Positions 25,378-35,521 of a stretch of 64,000 nt of DNA are shown here, piece by piece. The stretch spans positions 62,001 to 126,000 of the forward strand of contig NZ_JOHS01000006.1 of NCBI RefSeq assembly GCF_000725625.1, read 5' to 3'. A program made the position numbers and the translations under genes. The notes below the pieces were generated by a model. That model saw nothing but the letters and a program-made list of their open reading frames with translations, was not told the origin of the DNA and ran no database searches. The stretch is from Streptomyces sp. NRRL F-6676 (GTDB taxonomy: Bacteria; Actinomycetota; Actinomycetes; Streptomycetales; Streptomycetaceae). How positions within the stretch are numbered: the first letter of the stretch is position 1; the number at the start of each line of letters is the position of its first letter.

Positions 25378-26283
25378 TCAGCACCAGCCCGCGGCTTTGC
25401 GCAACAGCCATTCGTGAGCCCGGGCGAGGTGCGCCATCGCCAGCGTGCCGGTGCGCACCGTCAGGAAGTACGTGCGCAGCGGCGGTACCGGGGGGTCGAG
25501 CAGGGTGACGACCTCACCGCGCTCCAGGGCGGCCGCGCACAGATAGCGCGGCAGCACCGCGAGCCCCGCACCCCGGGCGGCGCAGGCGAGCACCGCACGC
25601 AGATCCGGGACGACGACGGCGCCGGAAGCCGCCGGGCGGGCGTCGAAGACGGCGGCCCAGTAGCGGGCGACGAACGGCAGCGATTCGTGGACCTCGACGA
25701 CCGGAAGGTTCTCCAGGGCGAAGCCGCCAGGGAGGCGGTGCCGGTCGGAAGCGGTGTGCGCGGCCCAGCGCGGGGACGCGACCAGGACGAGCTCCTCGTC
25801 ACAGAGCGGGGTCGCGGTGAACAGCTCCCCGCGCGGGCGGGCGGTCGTGATGGCCAGATCGTGTCGTCCCGCGGCGAGCCCCTCCAAGGCCTCGTCGGAG
25901 TCGGCGAAGGAGGCCCGCAGCGCGAAGCCCTGGCCGCGGTCCCCGGCCAGCTCCATGAGCGCGGGCAGCGCCCGCTCGGCCGTGAACTCCGGCGGACCGA
26001 CGAGGTGGAGCGTGCGTAAGGAGGACTCGTCGTCGAGTCCCGTCTCGGCGATCTCCACCAGGGCATCCAGGTGCGGGGCTGCCTTGTGGGCCAGTTCGTC
26101 GCCGATGGTCGTGGGGGTCACCCCCCGGGCCTGCCGCAGGAAGAGGGGACGGCCGAGCTGCCGTTCCAGGGTGCGGATCTGCGAGGTGACGGCGGGCTGC
26201 GACAGCCCGAGCAGAGCCGCGGCACGCGTGAAGGAGCCGGCCCGGTGCACCGTGACGAACGTGCGCAACAGGGCCAAGTCCAT
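25378..26283 (-). CDS. LysR family transcriptional regulator
   Basis: A 301-residue LysR protein. The N-terminal helix-turn-helix is LLRTFVTVHRAGSFTRAAALLGLSQPAVTSQIRTLERQLG and the C-terminal part is the periplasmic-binding-like effector domain. The start ATG 26283 has GGAAG upstream. The next gene upstream is the PLP lyase on the same strand, so no obvious divergent target exists. An AT-rich stretch (ATAAATAAGTCGATAG, 26361-26376) marks its likely promoter. Confidence 0.9.
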   Translation of the reverse strand: MDLALLRTFVTVHRAGSFTRAAALLGLSQPAVTSQIRTLERQLGRPLFLRQARGVTPTTIGDELAHKAAPHLDALVEIAETGLDDESSLRTLHLVGPPEFTAERALPALMELAGDRGQGFALRASFADSDEALEGLAAGRHDLAITTARPRGELFTATPLCDEELVLVASPRWAAHTASDRHRLPGGFALENLPVVEVHESLPFVARYWAAVFDARPAASGAVVVPDLRAVLACAARGAGLAVLPRYLCAAALERGEVVTLLDPPVPPLRTYFLTVRTGTLAMAHLARAHEWLLRKAAGWC

Positions 26284-26453
26284 GGTGCTTCCTTCCCTTG
26301 CGCCATCCGCGCGGCACCGCGCACGGCGGCGGCGCCCCTCCCCCCGTCGGCGCCCCACTATAAATAAGTCGATAGGGACCTGTCGCTACTGTGATTGGAC
26401 ACTGACACAGAGTCAACTAGCCTTGGTCACACGGTTCTTCGCACGCAGAACCG

Positions 26454-26492
26454 GGGCGGTCCGAGCCACGAGGGGGGAGGTTCGGACCGCCC
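26454..26492 (-). terminator. hairpin after the PLP lyase gene
   Basis: GGGCGGTCCGA, a 17-base loop, TCGGACCGCCC, lying 25 bases beyond the stop of the minus-strand cystathionine gamma-lyase-like gene and upstream of lysR. Confidence 0.6.
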
Positions 26493-26517
26493 GCTTCCGC
26501 CGCGCCGCGCCCGGCAC

Positions 26518-27714
26518 TCAGCCGGCCGACTCCTCCAGCGCCCGCAGCACGTCGGCCACCAGGTCCTCGGGGTCCTCCGCGCCCACGGAGAAGCGGACGA
26601 AGCCCTCCGGCACCGCGTCGCCGCCCCAGCGGCCGCGCCGTTCGGCCGTGGAGCGCACGCCGCCGAAGCTCGTGGCGTCGTCGACCAGCCGCAGTGCCTC
26701 GAGGAAACGGTCGGCCCGCGCGCGCGTGGCCAGCGTGAACGACACCACGCTCCCGAACCGCCGCATCTGCCGCGAGGCGACGGCGTACGAGGGGTCGTCC
26801 GGCAGGCCCGGATAGCGCAGCCCGGACACCTCGGGGCGGTCGCGCAGCGCCTGCGCGAGGGTCAGCGCGCTCGCCGTCTGCCGGTCGGCCCGCAACTGGA
26901 GAGTGGCCAGCGAGCGGTGGGCGAGCCAGGCCTCCATCGGCCCCGGGATCGCCCCGGCGATCTTGCGCCAGCGCCGGACCGGGGCGATCAGCTCGGCGTC
27001 CCGGGCCACGACGTAGCCGAGGAGCACATCGCCGTGTCCGGTGAGCATCTTGGTGCCGCTGGCCACACTGAAGTCGGCGCCCAGGTCGAGCGGCCGCTGC
27101 CCGAGCGGGGTGGCGAGGGTGTTGTCGACGGCGACCAGCGTGCCCTGCGCGTGCGCCGCCGCGACCAGCCGGCGGACGTCGCACACGTCCAGCCCCGGGT
27201 TCGACGGGGTCTCGATCCACAGCAGCCGGGCCCCGTCGAGGACGCCGAGCTGGGCGTCCCCGCCGGTCGGCGCGGTGCGTACCTCGATGCCGTACGCGGT
27301 GAGCTGCTCGCGCACCAGGGGCAACGCCTGGTAGCCGTCGTCCGGCAGGACCACGGCGTCGCCGGCCCGGAGCTGGGAGAAGAGGACCGCGGAGATCGCC
27401 GCCATGCCCGAGGCGAAGGCGAGCGTGCGCACGTTCTCGTCGCCGGGTGCCTCCAGCTCGCCGATGGCGCGCTCCAGCAGCGTCCAGGTCGGGTTCTCGT
27501 CCCGGCCGTAGGTGTACGGGCCGGTCGGCTCCCCGGGCAGATGGAAGTGGGCGGCGAAGACGGGGCCGGGAAGGGTCGGCTCGTACTTCACGGGGTCGGG
27601 AAGCCCCGCGCGCACCGCGCGCGTTCCGTCGCCGATGCCGCCGATGCCGCCGATGCCGCCCGTGTTCCCGGCTTCTCCGGTGCCACCGCCGCCGTCCACA
27701 TGACGCTCGCTCAT
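26518..27714 (-). CDS. cystathionine gamma-lyase/synthase-like PLP enzyme
   Basis: A 398-residue Cys/Met metabolism PLP enzyme (fold type I). Visible landmarks are YGRDENPTW, the SGMAAISAVL cofactor loop, WIETPSNPGLDV, and the PLP-binding lysine K222 in VASGTKMLTGHGDVLLG. Such enzymes cleave cystathionine to cysteine or make cystathionine; the two cannot be separated by eye. The first 30 or so residues contain a GGIGGIGGIG run encoded by a nine-base repeat. ATG 27714 has GGAGGCGG just upstream. Confidence 0.88.
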   Translation of the reverse strand: MSERHVDGGGGTGEAGNTGGIGGIGGIGDGTRAVRAGLPDPVKYEPTLPGPVFAAHFHLPGEPTGPYTYGRDENPTWTLLERAIGELEAPGDENVRTLAFASGMAAISAVLFSQLRAGDAVVLPDDGYQALPLVREQLTAYGIEVRTAPTGGDAQLGVLDGARLLWIETPSNPGLDVCDVRRLVAAAHAQGTLVAVDNTLATPLGQRPLDLGADFSVASGTKMLTGHGDVLLGYVVARDAELIAPVRRWRKIAGAIPGPMEAWLAHRSLATLQLRADRQTASALTLAQALRDRPEVSGLRYPGLPDDPSYAVASRQMRRFGSVVSFTLATRARADRFLEALRLVDDATSFGGVRSTAERRGRWGGDAVPEGFVRFSVGAEDPEDLVADVLRALEESAG

Positions 27715-27849
27715 GCCGCCTCCGCCTCCGTCTGCTGCGTGATCGGGGCGAGCGGACCGGACCGAGCGGAGGCTCGCCACCGCCATTTTCTCAGGTCACG
27801 CGCCTGCCGGCTGCCCCGGGCCACGCCTTCGCCGGTTCCCGGCGGCCTC

Positions 27850-27955
27850 GTCGGCCCCCCGTGATCCCCGTCGGCCCCCCCGTGATCCCCGTCGGTCCCC
27901 GATGATCCCCGCCGGTTCTCGTGGGTCCTCGTCGGTGTCCGTCAGTCCTCGTCGG
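27850..27955. repeat. five imperfect 20-bp tandem repeats
   Basis: Units of the type GTCGGCCCCCCGTGATCCCC at 27850-27869, 27870-27890, 27891-27910, 27911-27930 and 27931-27950 diverge progressively toward the holin-like gene and run over its stop codon at 27942-27944. This is mostly intergenic. Confidence 0.8.
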
Positions 27956-28319
27956 GGAGGACGACGTGCAGCGCCCAGGCGACGACCGAGACGATCAGCC
28001 CGCCGAGGACGGCCGTCCAGAAGCCCTCGACGTGGAAGCTCAGGTCGAGCTTCCCGGCCAGCCACGAGGTGAGCAGCAGCATCAGCGCGTTGATCACCAG
28101 GGTGAACAGGCCGAGCGTCAGGATGAACAGCGGGAAGGTCAGCACCTGCACGACCGGTTTGACCAGAACGTTCACCACACCGAACACCAGGGCGACCAGG
28201 ATGAGGGTGCCGGCCTCCTTGCCGGTACTGTCACCGGTCAGGGTGATCTTGTCGAGCAGCCAGACGGCGACCGCCAGGGCGCCCGCGTTGGCGATCGTCT
28301 TGACTACGAAATTCTTCAT
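27942..28319 (-). CDS. phage holin family membrane protein (YvlD-like)
   Basis: A 125-residue protein with four hydrophobic helices (AGALAVAVWLLDKITL, AGTLILVALVFGVVNVLV, LTFPLFILTLGLFTLVINALMLLL, WTAVLGGLIVSVVAWALHVV). This matches the Phage_holin_4 superfamily of small chromosomal membrane proteins. The name does not imply a phage; no phage genes are nearby. Its C-terminus falls inside the tandem repeats, so the tail length may vary between strains. Confidence 0.85.
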   Translation of the reverse strand: MKNFVVKTIANAGALAVAVWLLDKITLTGDSTGKEAGTLILVALVFGVVNVLVKPVVQVLTFPLFILTLGLFTLVINALMLLLTSWLAGKLDLSFHVEGFWTAVLGGLIVSVVAWALHVVLPDED

Positions 28320-28409
28320 GGGTCTGATCGTCTCCGATCGCGGTGGAAGAGATCAACGGGCGGGCGCCACGGGGACCGCGGTGCCGGCGGACGGGAGCGG
28401 ACAGAGACG

Positions 28410-28727
28410 ATGAAGGCATTCCGACTGGACGAACTCGAGGCGGAGCGCGCCGCCAACGACGGGGCCTACCTCCAGTTCCTGCGGGAGCGCAACATGTCGG
28501 TCGGCCTGTACGCGCTGGACGCGGGAGCGACCGATCCCCAGCAGCCGCACCAGCAGGACGAGGTGTACTACGTCGCCAGCGGACGGGCGTCGATCACCGT
28601 GGGTCTGGAGACGACCCAGGTGGCCCGCGGCAGCGTCGTCTACGTGCCCGCGGGCGTCGCCCACAAGTTCCATCACATCACCGAGGATCTCAGGGTGCTG
28701 GTGATGTTCTCTCCCCCCGAGAGCTGA
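28410..28727 (+). CDS. cupin domain protein
   Basis: A 105-residue single cupin barrel. Metal-site residues are visible in PHQQDEVYYVASGRASITVG (H and E of motif 1) and in the second motif VVYVPAGVAHKFHHI. The family covers dioxygenases, isomerases and storage proteins; no specific reaction can be given. It is divergent from the holin-like gene and followed by a hairpin. Confidence 0.85.
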   Translation: MKAFRLDELEAERAANDGAYLQFLRERNMSVGLYALDAGATDPQQPHQQDEVYYVASGRASITVGLETTQVARGSVVYVPAGVAHKFHHITEDLRVLVMFSPPES

Positions 28728-28742
28728 GGTCCGCTCTCGGGG
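28715..28742 (+). terminator. hairpin at the cupin gene end
   Basis: CCCCGAGAG, a ten-base loop, CTCTCGGGG. The left arm lies in the last codons and the right arm follows the stop. Confidence 0.65.
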
Positions 28743-28899
28743 TTCCCTAGGGGATGGATCAGGGGAGGACAAGGGGTGCGCGGCCTCCGTTCGGCACCGC
28801 CGCGGCCCTAGCATCGAAGGCAGGACACAGCAGGACCTGTGCGACACGTCCCGAGAACGGGAGAGCGGGTGCGCCGGGCGGAGAGGTGAGGACAGGGCG

Positions 28900-29112
28900 A
28901 TGCGAGAGATCTTCACGGGTTTGCCGTGGTGGGTGAAGTGGATCGCGGTGCCGGTCATCGCCCTGGTCGTGTTCGGCGGCCTGATAGCCAGCGTGCTCGG
29001 ATTCCTCATCGGGCTGCTGTTCAAGGTGCTGCTCTTCGTGGCGCTGGTCGGTGGACTGATCTACATCGTGCGGAAGTTCATGGCGGGCTCCTCCTCGCGC
29101 GGCGACTGGTAG
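28900..29112 (+). CDS. DUF5326-like small membrane protein
   Basis: A 70-residue protein with two hydrophobic helices (WIAVPVIALVVFGGLIASVLGFLIGLL and KVLLFVALVGGLIYIV) and a short hydrophilic end GSSSRGDW. It resembles small membrane proteins annotated as DUF5326 in Streptomyces. Function unknown. Confidence 0.65.
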   Translation: MREIFTGLPWWVKWIAVPVIALVVFGGLIASVLGFLIGLLFKVLLFVALVGGLIYIVRKFMAGSSSRGDW

Positions 29113-29139
29113 GGCCGGGCGAGCAACAGGAACGCGAGG

Positions 29140-29157
29140 TTCCCTCGCGCGAGGGAA
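29140..29157. repeat. 18-bp perfect palindrome upstream of ssgR
   Basis: TTCCCTCGC followed by GCGAGGGAA, about 145 bases before the ssgR start. It could be the terminator of the small membrane protein gene or an operator. Nothing distinguishes the two. Confidence 0.5.
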
Positions 29158-29302
29158 GTTTCCCGGCAGCGGCGGCTGTGAGCGGTGACGGGCGATTAGA
29201 GTCCGGAACTCCGCACGGGGCCGATCCGCCCCTGCGGGCGGCGCACACCCCTCCCGTGTCTCCCCGCACGGGCGGCCCCTCCTCGCGCTCCGGGAGTGCC
29301 CC

Positions 29303-30133
29303 TTGGCCACGGTCGGTTCGGTACCCGTACCCGTAGACATCCACGCCCCACCCGTCCAGCGGACGCCGCCGCTGCGGGAGTCGCACCCGACCACCCTGAT
29401 CGGCTCCGTGCAGCGGGCGATGCGCCTGCTGGAGTGCGTCGCCGCCCGTGAGTACGGCGCCACCGCCAAGCAGCTCGCCCGCGAGGCCCAGCTGGCCCTG
29501 CCCACGACGTACCACCTGCTGCGCACACTGACCCACGAGGGCTATCTCCGCCGCGACAAGGGGCTGTTCTTCCTCGGGGACGCCGCCGAGCGACTGAGCA
29601 GCAGCGGAGCGGAGCAGAAACGTCGCAGCACGGTGGCGGACGCGCTCGCGCACTGGCGCGACATGCTCGGCGTCCCGGTCTACTACGCCGTCTACCGCGC
29701 CGGCGAGATCGAGATCGTCTCGGTCGCGGACACCCGGGGGAACCCGGCGGTCGCGGAATGGGCGGACTTCCGGGAGACCGGGCACGCCCACGCGATCGGC
29801 CAGTGCCTGCTCTCCCAGCTGGACGACGCCACCCGCCGCGACCACCTCGACCGCCACCCCGTACGGGCGCTCACCCCGTACACCGTCCCCGACGCGCGCA
29901 CCCTGCTGCGGCGCCTGGAGCGGGTCGGCCGCATGGAACCGGTCTTCGAACGGCAGGAGTACGCGCTCGGCACGGCCTGCGCCGCCCTTCCGCTCACCGC
30001 CGGGACCACGGCGGCGACCGTGGCCGTCTCGCTCCCCTGCCACCAGGCCGACCGCCTGCTGCCCGCCGTGCGCCGGCTACAGAGCGAGCTGGGCCGGCTG
30101 CTCGGCACGCTCGCCCCCTCTATCAGTATCTGA
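29303..30133 (+). CDS. ssgR: IclR family regulator SsgR
   Basis: A 276-residue IclR-type activator: the N-terminal winged helix (SVQRAMRLLECVAAREYGATAKQLAREAQLALPTTYHLLRTL, first part) and a C-terminal ligand-binding domain. The gene lies directly upstream of an ssgA-like gene, which is the ssgR-ssgA arrangement of Streptomyces, in which SsgR is needed for ssgA transcription and sporulation-specific division. The start appears to be TTG 29303 with GGGAG seven bases upstream; no ATG or GTG fits better. Confidence 0.88.
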   Translation: MATVGSVPVPVDIHAPPVQRTPPLRESHPTTLIGSVQRAMRLLECVAAREYGATAKQLAREAQLALPTTYHLLRTLTHEGYLRRDKGLFFLGDAAERLSSSGAEQKRRSTVADALAHWRDMLGVPVYYAVYRAGEIEIVSVADTRGNPAVAEWADFRETGHAHAIGQCLLSQLDDATRRDHLDRHPVRALTPYTVPDARTLLRRLERVGRMEPVFERQEYALGTACAALPLTAGTTAATVAVSLPCHQADRLLPAVRRLQSELGRLLGTLAPSISI

Positions 30134-30229
30134 AAACTCACTCCTTGTGATCTCCTGTGTACTGTCTGCAAGATTTCTGGCAGTGTCAGGTGATTCCTGG
30201 CCAGTCGACGGCAACTGACGGGGTAGGCG

Positions 30230-30670
30230 ATGAGCGAGTCCGTGGTGCAGGCGGAGGTCATGATGAGTTTTCTGGTCTCGGAGGAGCTCTCCTTCCGGAT
30301 CCCCGTGGAGCTGCGCTACGACACCTGCGATCCCTTCGCCGTCCGGCTGACCTTCCACCTCCCCGGGGACGCGCCCGTCACCTGGGCGTTCGGGCGGGAG
30401 CTGCTGATCGACGGGGTGGGGAGGCCGTGCGGCGACGGGGACGTGCACATCGCACCCGCCGACCCCCACGCGATCGGCGAGGTGCTGATCAGGCTTCAGG
30501 TCGGCCCCGACCGGGCGCTGTTCCGGTCCGGCGCGGCACCGCTCGTGGCCTTCCTCGACCGCACGGACAAGCTTGTCCCCCTCGGACAGGAGCGTTCCCT
30601 CGCGGACTTCGACGCCCTGCTCGACGAGGCGCTGGACCGAATCCTCGCCGAGGAGCAGAGCGCGGGGTGA
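30230..30670 (+). CDS. ssgA: SsgA, sporulation-specific cell division protein
   Basis: A 146-residue SsgA-like protein, a family restricted to morphologically complex actinomycetes. It has the family core LRYDTCDPFAVRLTFHLPGDAPVTWAFGRELLIDG and an acidic helical C-terminus (LADFDALLDEALDRIL). SsgA promotes septum formation and marks growth and branching sites in hyphae. It lies 96 bp after ssgR. It converges with the YibE/F gene, with 78 bp between them and no convincing terminator. Confidence 0.92.
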   Translation: MSESVVQAEVMMSFLVSEELSFRIPVELRYDTCDPFAVRLTFHLPGDAPVTWAFGRELLIDGVGRPCGDGDVHIAPADPHAIGEVLIRLQVGPDRALFRSGAAPLVAFLDRTDKLVPLGQERSLADFDALLDEALDRILAEEQSAG

Positions 30671-30748
30671 ACGACGCCGGTCGCACGGACGGTCCGGACG
30701 GCGGAGGAACGCTTCAGCAGCCCGCCCGCACGCCCGTGTTCGCACATC

Positions 30749-32212
30749 TCAGCGCTTGCGGCGACGGCCCCGTCCGCCGCGCGCCGGTGGCGCCACCGCC
30801 GTCGCTCCGGCGCTCCGGGCGGCCACCGGCGGCTCACCGCCGTGCGGTGCTGTCGCCCGGTCCGGCCCGCCCGGGCGGTCCGCGGAGACCACCAGCGCGG
30901 CCAGGGCGGTGGTCACCGGCACCGAGGCGACCAGGCCGATGGAGCCGACCAGCGTGCGCACGATCTCCTCGGCGACCAGCTCACTGGTGGCGACCGTTCC
31001 CACCCCGCTCCGCGCGACGGAGAACAGCAGCAGCAACGGCAACGCGGCGCCCGCGTAGGCCAGCACCAGGGTGTTGACGACCGAGGCGATGTGGTCGCGG
31101 CCGATCCTTATGCCCGCGCGGTACAGCCCACGCCGGCTCATGGAGGGGTTCGCCTCGTGCAGTTCCCAGACCGCGGACGTCTGCGTCACCGTCACGTCGT
31201 CCAGCACACCGAGCGAACCGATGATGACGCCGGCCAGCAGCAGACCGCTCATGTCGATGTCCGGATAGAGCCCGTGGATCAGCCCGGTGCTGTCGTCGGT
31301 GTTCCCGGTCAGTGCGGCCCAGCCGATGAACAGCGAGCCGAGCACGCCGATCAGCCCCAGCGAGATCAGCGTGCCGATCACTGCGACGGAGGTCCGGGCC
31401 GAGAGACCGTGACACATGTACAGGGCGATCAGCATGATGGCGCTCGACCCGACCACCGCCACCGCCAGCGGGTTCGAGCCCTGGAGGATCGCCGGCAGGA
31501 TGAAGAACGACAGCAGCACGAAGCTGACGGCCAGCGCGATCAGGGCGGCCAGCCCCCGCATCCGGCCCACGACCACCACGGCGACGGCGAAGATGCCCGC
31601 GAGCAGCGCCATGGGCAGCGTGCGGTTCACGTCGGTGACCGAGTACTGAAGGTTCTTCGGCGCGGAGGGCTCGTAGGAGACCACGACCTTCTCGCCCTGG
31701 TCCAGTTGGCGTGACTGGTCCGGCTGCACGATCTCGGTGAAGGTGCGCCCCTTGTCCTTGCCGGTGTCGACGCGGATCGTGGCCTTCTTGCAGGTGCCGG
31801 CGTCCCCCGTGCCGGAGCCCTGTGCGGCGGAGCCGGCGGCCGAGGTGCCTCCGGCGGAGGAACCGGCCGTGGCCGTGCCGCCCGTGCCCGTACCGCCCCC
31901 GGCGCCCACGGAGGCGCAGTCGACCTTGACCACCTTGGTGACCGTGGCCTGCTGCGTCTGGCGGTCGAAGCCGACGCCCGTGCGCTCGTGCGACGGCACC
32001 CCGCCGGGCCAGAGGACCACCAGCCCCACGACCACCGCGGCGGCGAACGGCACGAGAACGGCGGCGATGACCTTACGTAGATGCCGCGAGACGGGTGCCG
32101 CCGGGCCGTGGCTGTGGCTGTGGCCGCCGCCGCCATGGGGACCGGCTGGTTGAGGGGGAGGGTGCTCGTGCGGGGGGTGCTGAGGCGGAGGGTGCTGCTG
32201 GGGCGTGGTCAC
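30749..32212 (-). CDS. YibE/F family membrane protein
   Basis: A 487-residue membrane protein of unknown role. A His/Pro-rich cytoplasmic N-terminus (HEHPPP, GHSHSHG) precedes one transmembrane helix. An extracellular segment follows with two cysteines separated by a Gly/Ala/Thr low-complexity linker (KVDCASVGAGGG ... GTCKKATIRV), then seven or eight helices of the YibE/F core (DDVTVTQTSAVWEL). The GTG at 32212 is the best start, although no strong ribosome-binding site is seen. It is divergent from thiC. Confidence 0.8.
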   Translation of the reverse strand: MTTPQQHPPPQHPPHEHPPPQPAGPHGGGGHSHSHGPAAPVSRHLRKVIAAVLVPFAAAVVVGLVVLWPGGVPSHERTGVGFDRQTQQATVTKVVKVDCASVGAGGGTGTGGTATAGSSAGGTSAAGSAAQGSGTGDAGTCKKATIRVDTGKDKGRTFTEIVQPDQSRQLDQGEKVVVSYEPSAPKNLQYSVTDVNRTLPMALLAGIFAVAVVVVGRMRGLAALIALAVSFVLLSFFILPAILQGSNPLAVAVVGSSAIMLIALYMCHGLSARTSVAVIGTLISLGLIGVLGSLFIGWAALTGNTDDSTGLIHGLYPDIDMSGLLLAGVIIGSLGVLDDVTVTQTSAVWELHEANPSMSRRGLYRAGIRIGRDHIASVVNTLVLAYAGAALPLLLLFSVARSGVGTVATSELVAEEIVRTLVGSIGLVASVPVTTALAALVVSADRPGGPDRATAPHGGEPPVAARSAGATAVAPPARGGRGRRRKR

Positions 32213-32315
32213 CGACGCATCATCGCAAGAACGGGGACACGTCAGCGCGAGAACGGGAGGGGGCCCACTGTTCAGCGCGGCCACCAAGGCGTTAGCGTGA
32301 AACCACCTTTGTACA

Positions 32316-34299
<1,984 letters not shown>

Positions 34300-34309
34300 C
34301 CGCGGTGAC

Positions 34310-34348
34310 GGCGGTGCTCCCCGGAGCAGCCGGCCGGGGAACACCGCC
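34310..34348 (+). terminator. thiC terminator
   Basis: GGCGGTGCTCCCCGG, nine bases, CCGGGGAACACCGCC: a 15-bp stem with one mismatch, starting 11 bases after the thiC stop. Confidence 0.85.
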
Positions 34349-34364
34349 GCCGTTCAGCGTGTCG

Positions 34365-34400
34365 GCGGACGGCAGACGGCGGACGGCAGACGGCAGACGG
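34365..34400. repeat. short tandem repeat of GGACGGCAGAC type
   Basis: About three imperfect copies of a GCGGACGGCAGACG motif in the thiC/hypothetical gene gap. No function is apparent. Confidence 0.6.
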
Positions 34401-34481
34401 TTGCCGGTTCGACGTGCCGTTTCGCGTCGGGGCCGGCTCCGGCCGGGTGCCGGAACCGCTCCCCCCGCTCACTCCGCCCGC

Positions 34482-35339
34482 TCACTCCGGCCGGTGTTCC
34501 GGGCCGCCGAAGTCCGGGCTGGAGAAGTCGGGGCTGGAGTAGCGGGGGCGGGCCGAGGGGGTGCCGTCCTCGGGGCTGCTGAAGCCCGGGCGGTCGTAGC
34601 CCAGGTGCGGGATGCGGCTCTGCGGGGCCGAGGGCACGGGGCCGTCCAGCGCGGCCCGGTCGGGGTCGGCCAGGGCGTCGCGGAGGAACGGCAGGATGCC
34701 GCGCTCCAGCAGCGCCTCGTGCCACGCCTTCCTGGCCCGCAGCATCTCCTCGTACCGGTCCCCCTCGGCGCCGCCGCGCTGGGCGGTGGCGTTGTTGCGC
34801 AGGGCGGTGAGCAGCAGGCCGACCGCGGCGACCAGGATCGCCACCGCGGTGATCGCGCCGAACACCCAGCCGGTGGTCAGCAGGGTCCGGGCGAAGGCCG
34901 GCTCGGGGTTGAGCATCTTCATGACGTACCCCACGAGCAGGAAGATCGCCGCCGCGGTCCCGGCCAGCACGGGGGCGAGGACGGTGACGACCGCGCCGGC
35001 CCCGGCCCCGGCGGCGGCCTCGCCGACGGCGGCGGCCAGTCCCAGCCCGCCCACGTCCGTCTCCGTGGCGGGGGCGTCCCGCAGCGGCGGGGCGGACGGG
35101 GCCGGGCGGCGCAGTTCCTCGCGGACCTTCACGTAGTGGTGGTATTCGGCCGCGGCGGCGGTGGTGATGAACACGGTGGCGCTGAGCGCCATGGTGCGCA
35201 GTTGTTCGGGGTTGAGCCGCTGCACGAGGGCGGCCAGTTCCGGGCGGTGTGCGGCGGAGCGCAGCGCCTCGTCGAGGATCCGCTCGTACTCCTGGCGGTC
35301 CTCGCTGTGCAGGTGCTGCGGAACGCTGTTCATGTGCAT
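34482..35339 (-). CDS. hypothetical membrane protein
   Basis: A 285-residue protein not recognised as a named family. The N-terminal 75 residues are helical and charged (EDRQEYERILDEALRSAAHRPELAALVQRLNPEQLRTMALSA, in part). Hydrophobic segments follow around residues 100-180 (AGAVVTVLAPVLAGTAAAIFLLVGYVMKML, TGWVFGAITAVAILVAAVGLLLTAL). A charged helix and a Pro/Ser-rich C-terminus with SSPDF repeats end the protein. ATG 35339 or ATG 35333 may start it. It converges on thiC. Confidence 0.7.
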   Translation of the reverse strand: MHMNSVPQHLHSEDRQEYERILDEALRSAAHRPELAALVQRLNPEQLRTMALSATVFITTAAAAEYHHYVKVREELRRPAPSAPPLRDAPATETDVGGLGLAAAVGEAAAGAGAGAVVTVLAPVLAGTAAAIFLLVGYVMKMLNPEPAFARTLLTTGWVFGAITAVAILVAAVGLLLTALRNNATAQRGGAEGDRYEEMLRARKAWHEALLERGILPFLRDALADPDRAALDGPVPSAPQSRIPHLGYDRPGFSSPEDGTPSARPRYSSPDFSSPDFGGPEHRPE

Positions 35340-35521
35340 CCCCCGATGCTCCGTAGGGCTTGGGGCTCGGCATGCTGACGAGCCGTCGGGCAGAAACGGA
35401 GGGGAGCCTGCTACGGATAAGCCGATGGTAGAGCCGCGACGGCACGCGGAGACAGGGGGTTTCCGGAAATTGCCCCTCGCCCGGGGCGGTCACCGGCGGC
35501 GGGCGAGGGGGTGGTGAACGG

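Noticed and set aside
27942..28319. Prophage remnant because of a holin-like protein
   Set aside because: The protein belongs to a chromosomal membrane family, and no other phage gene or attachment site is visible.
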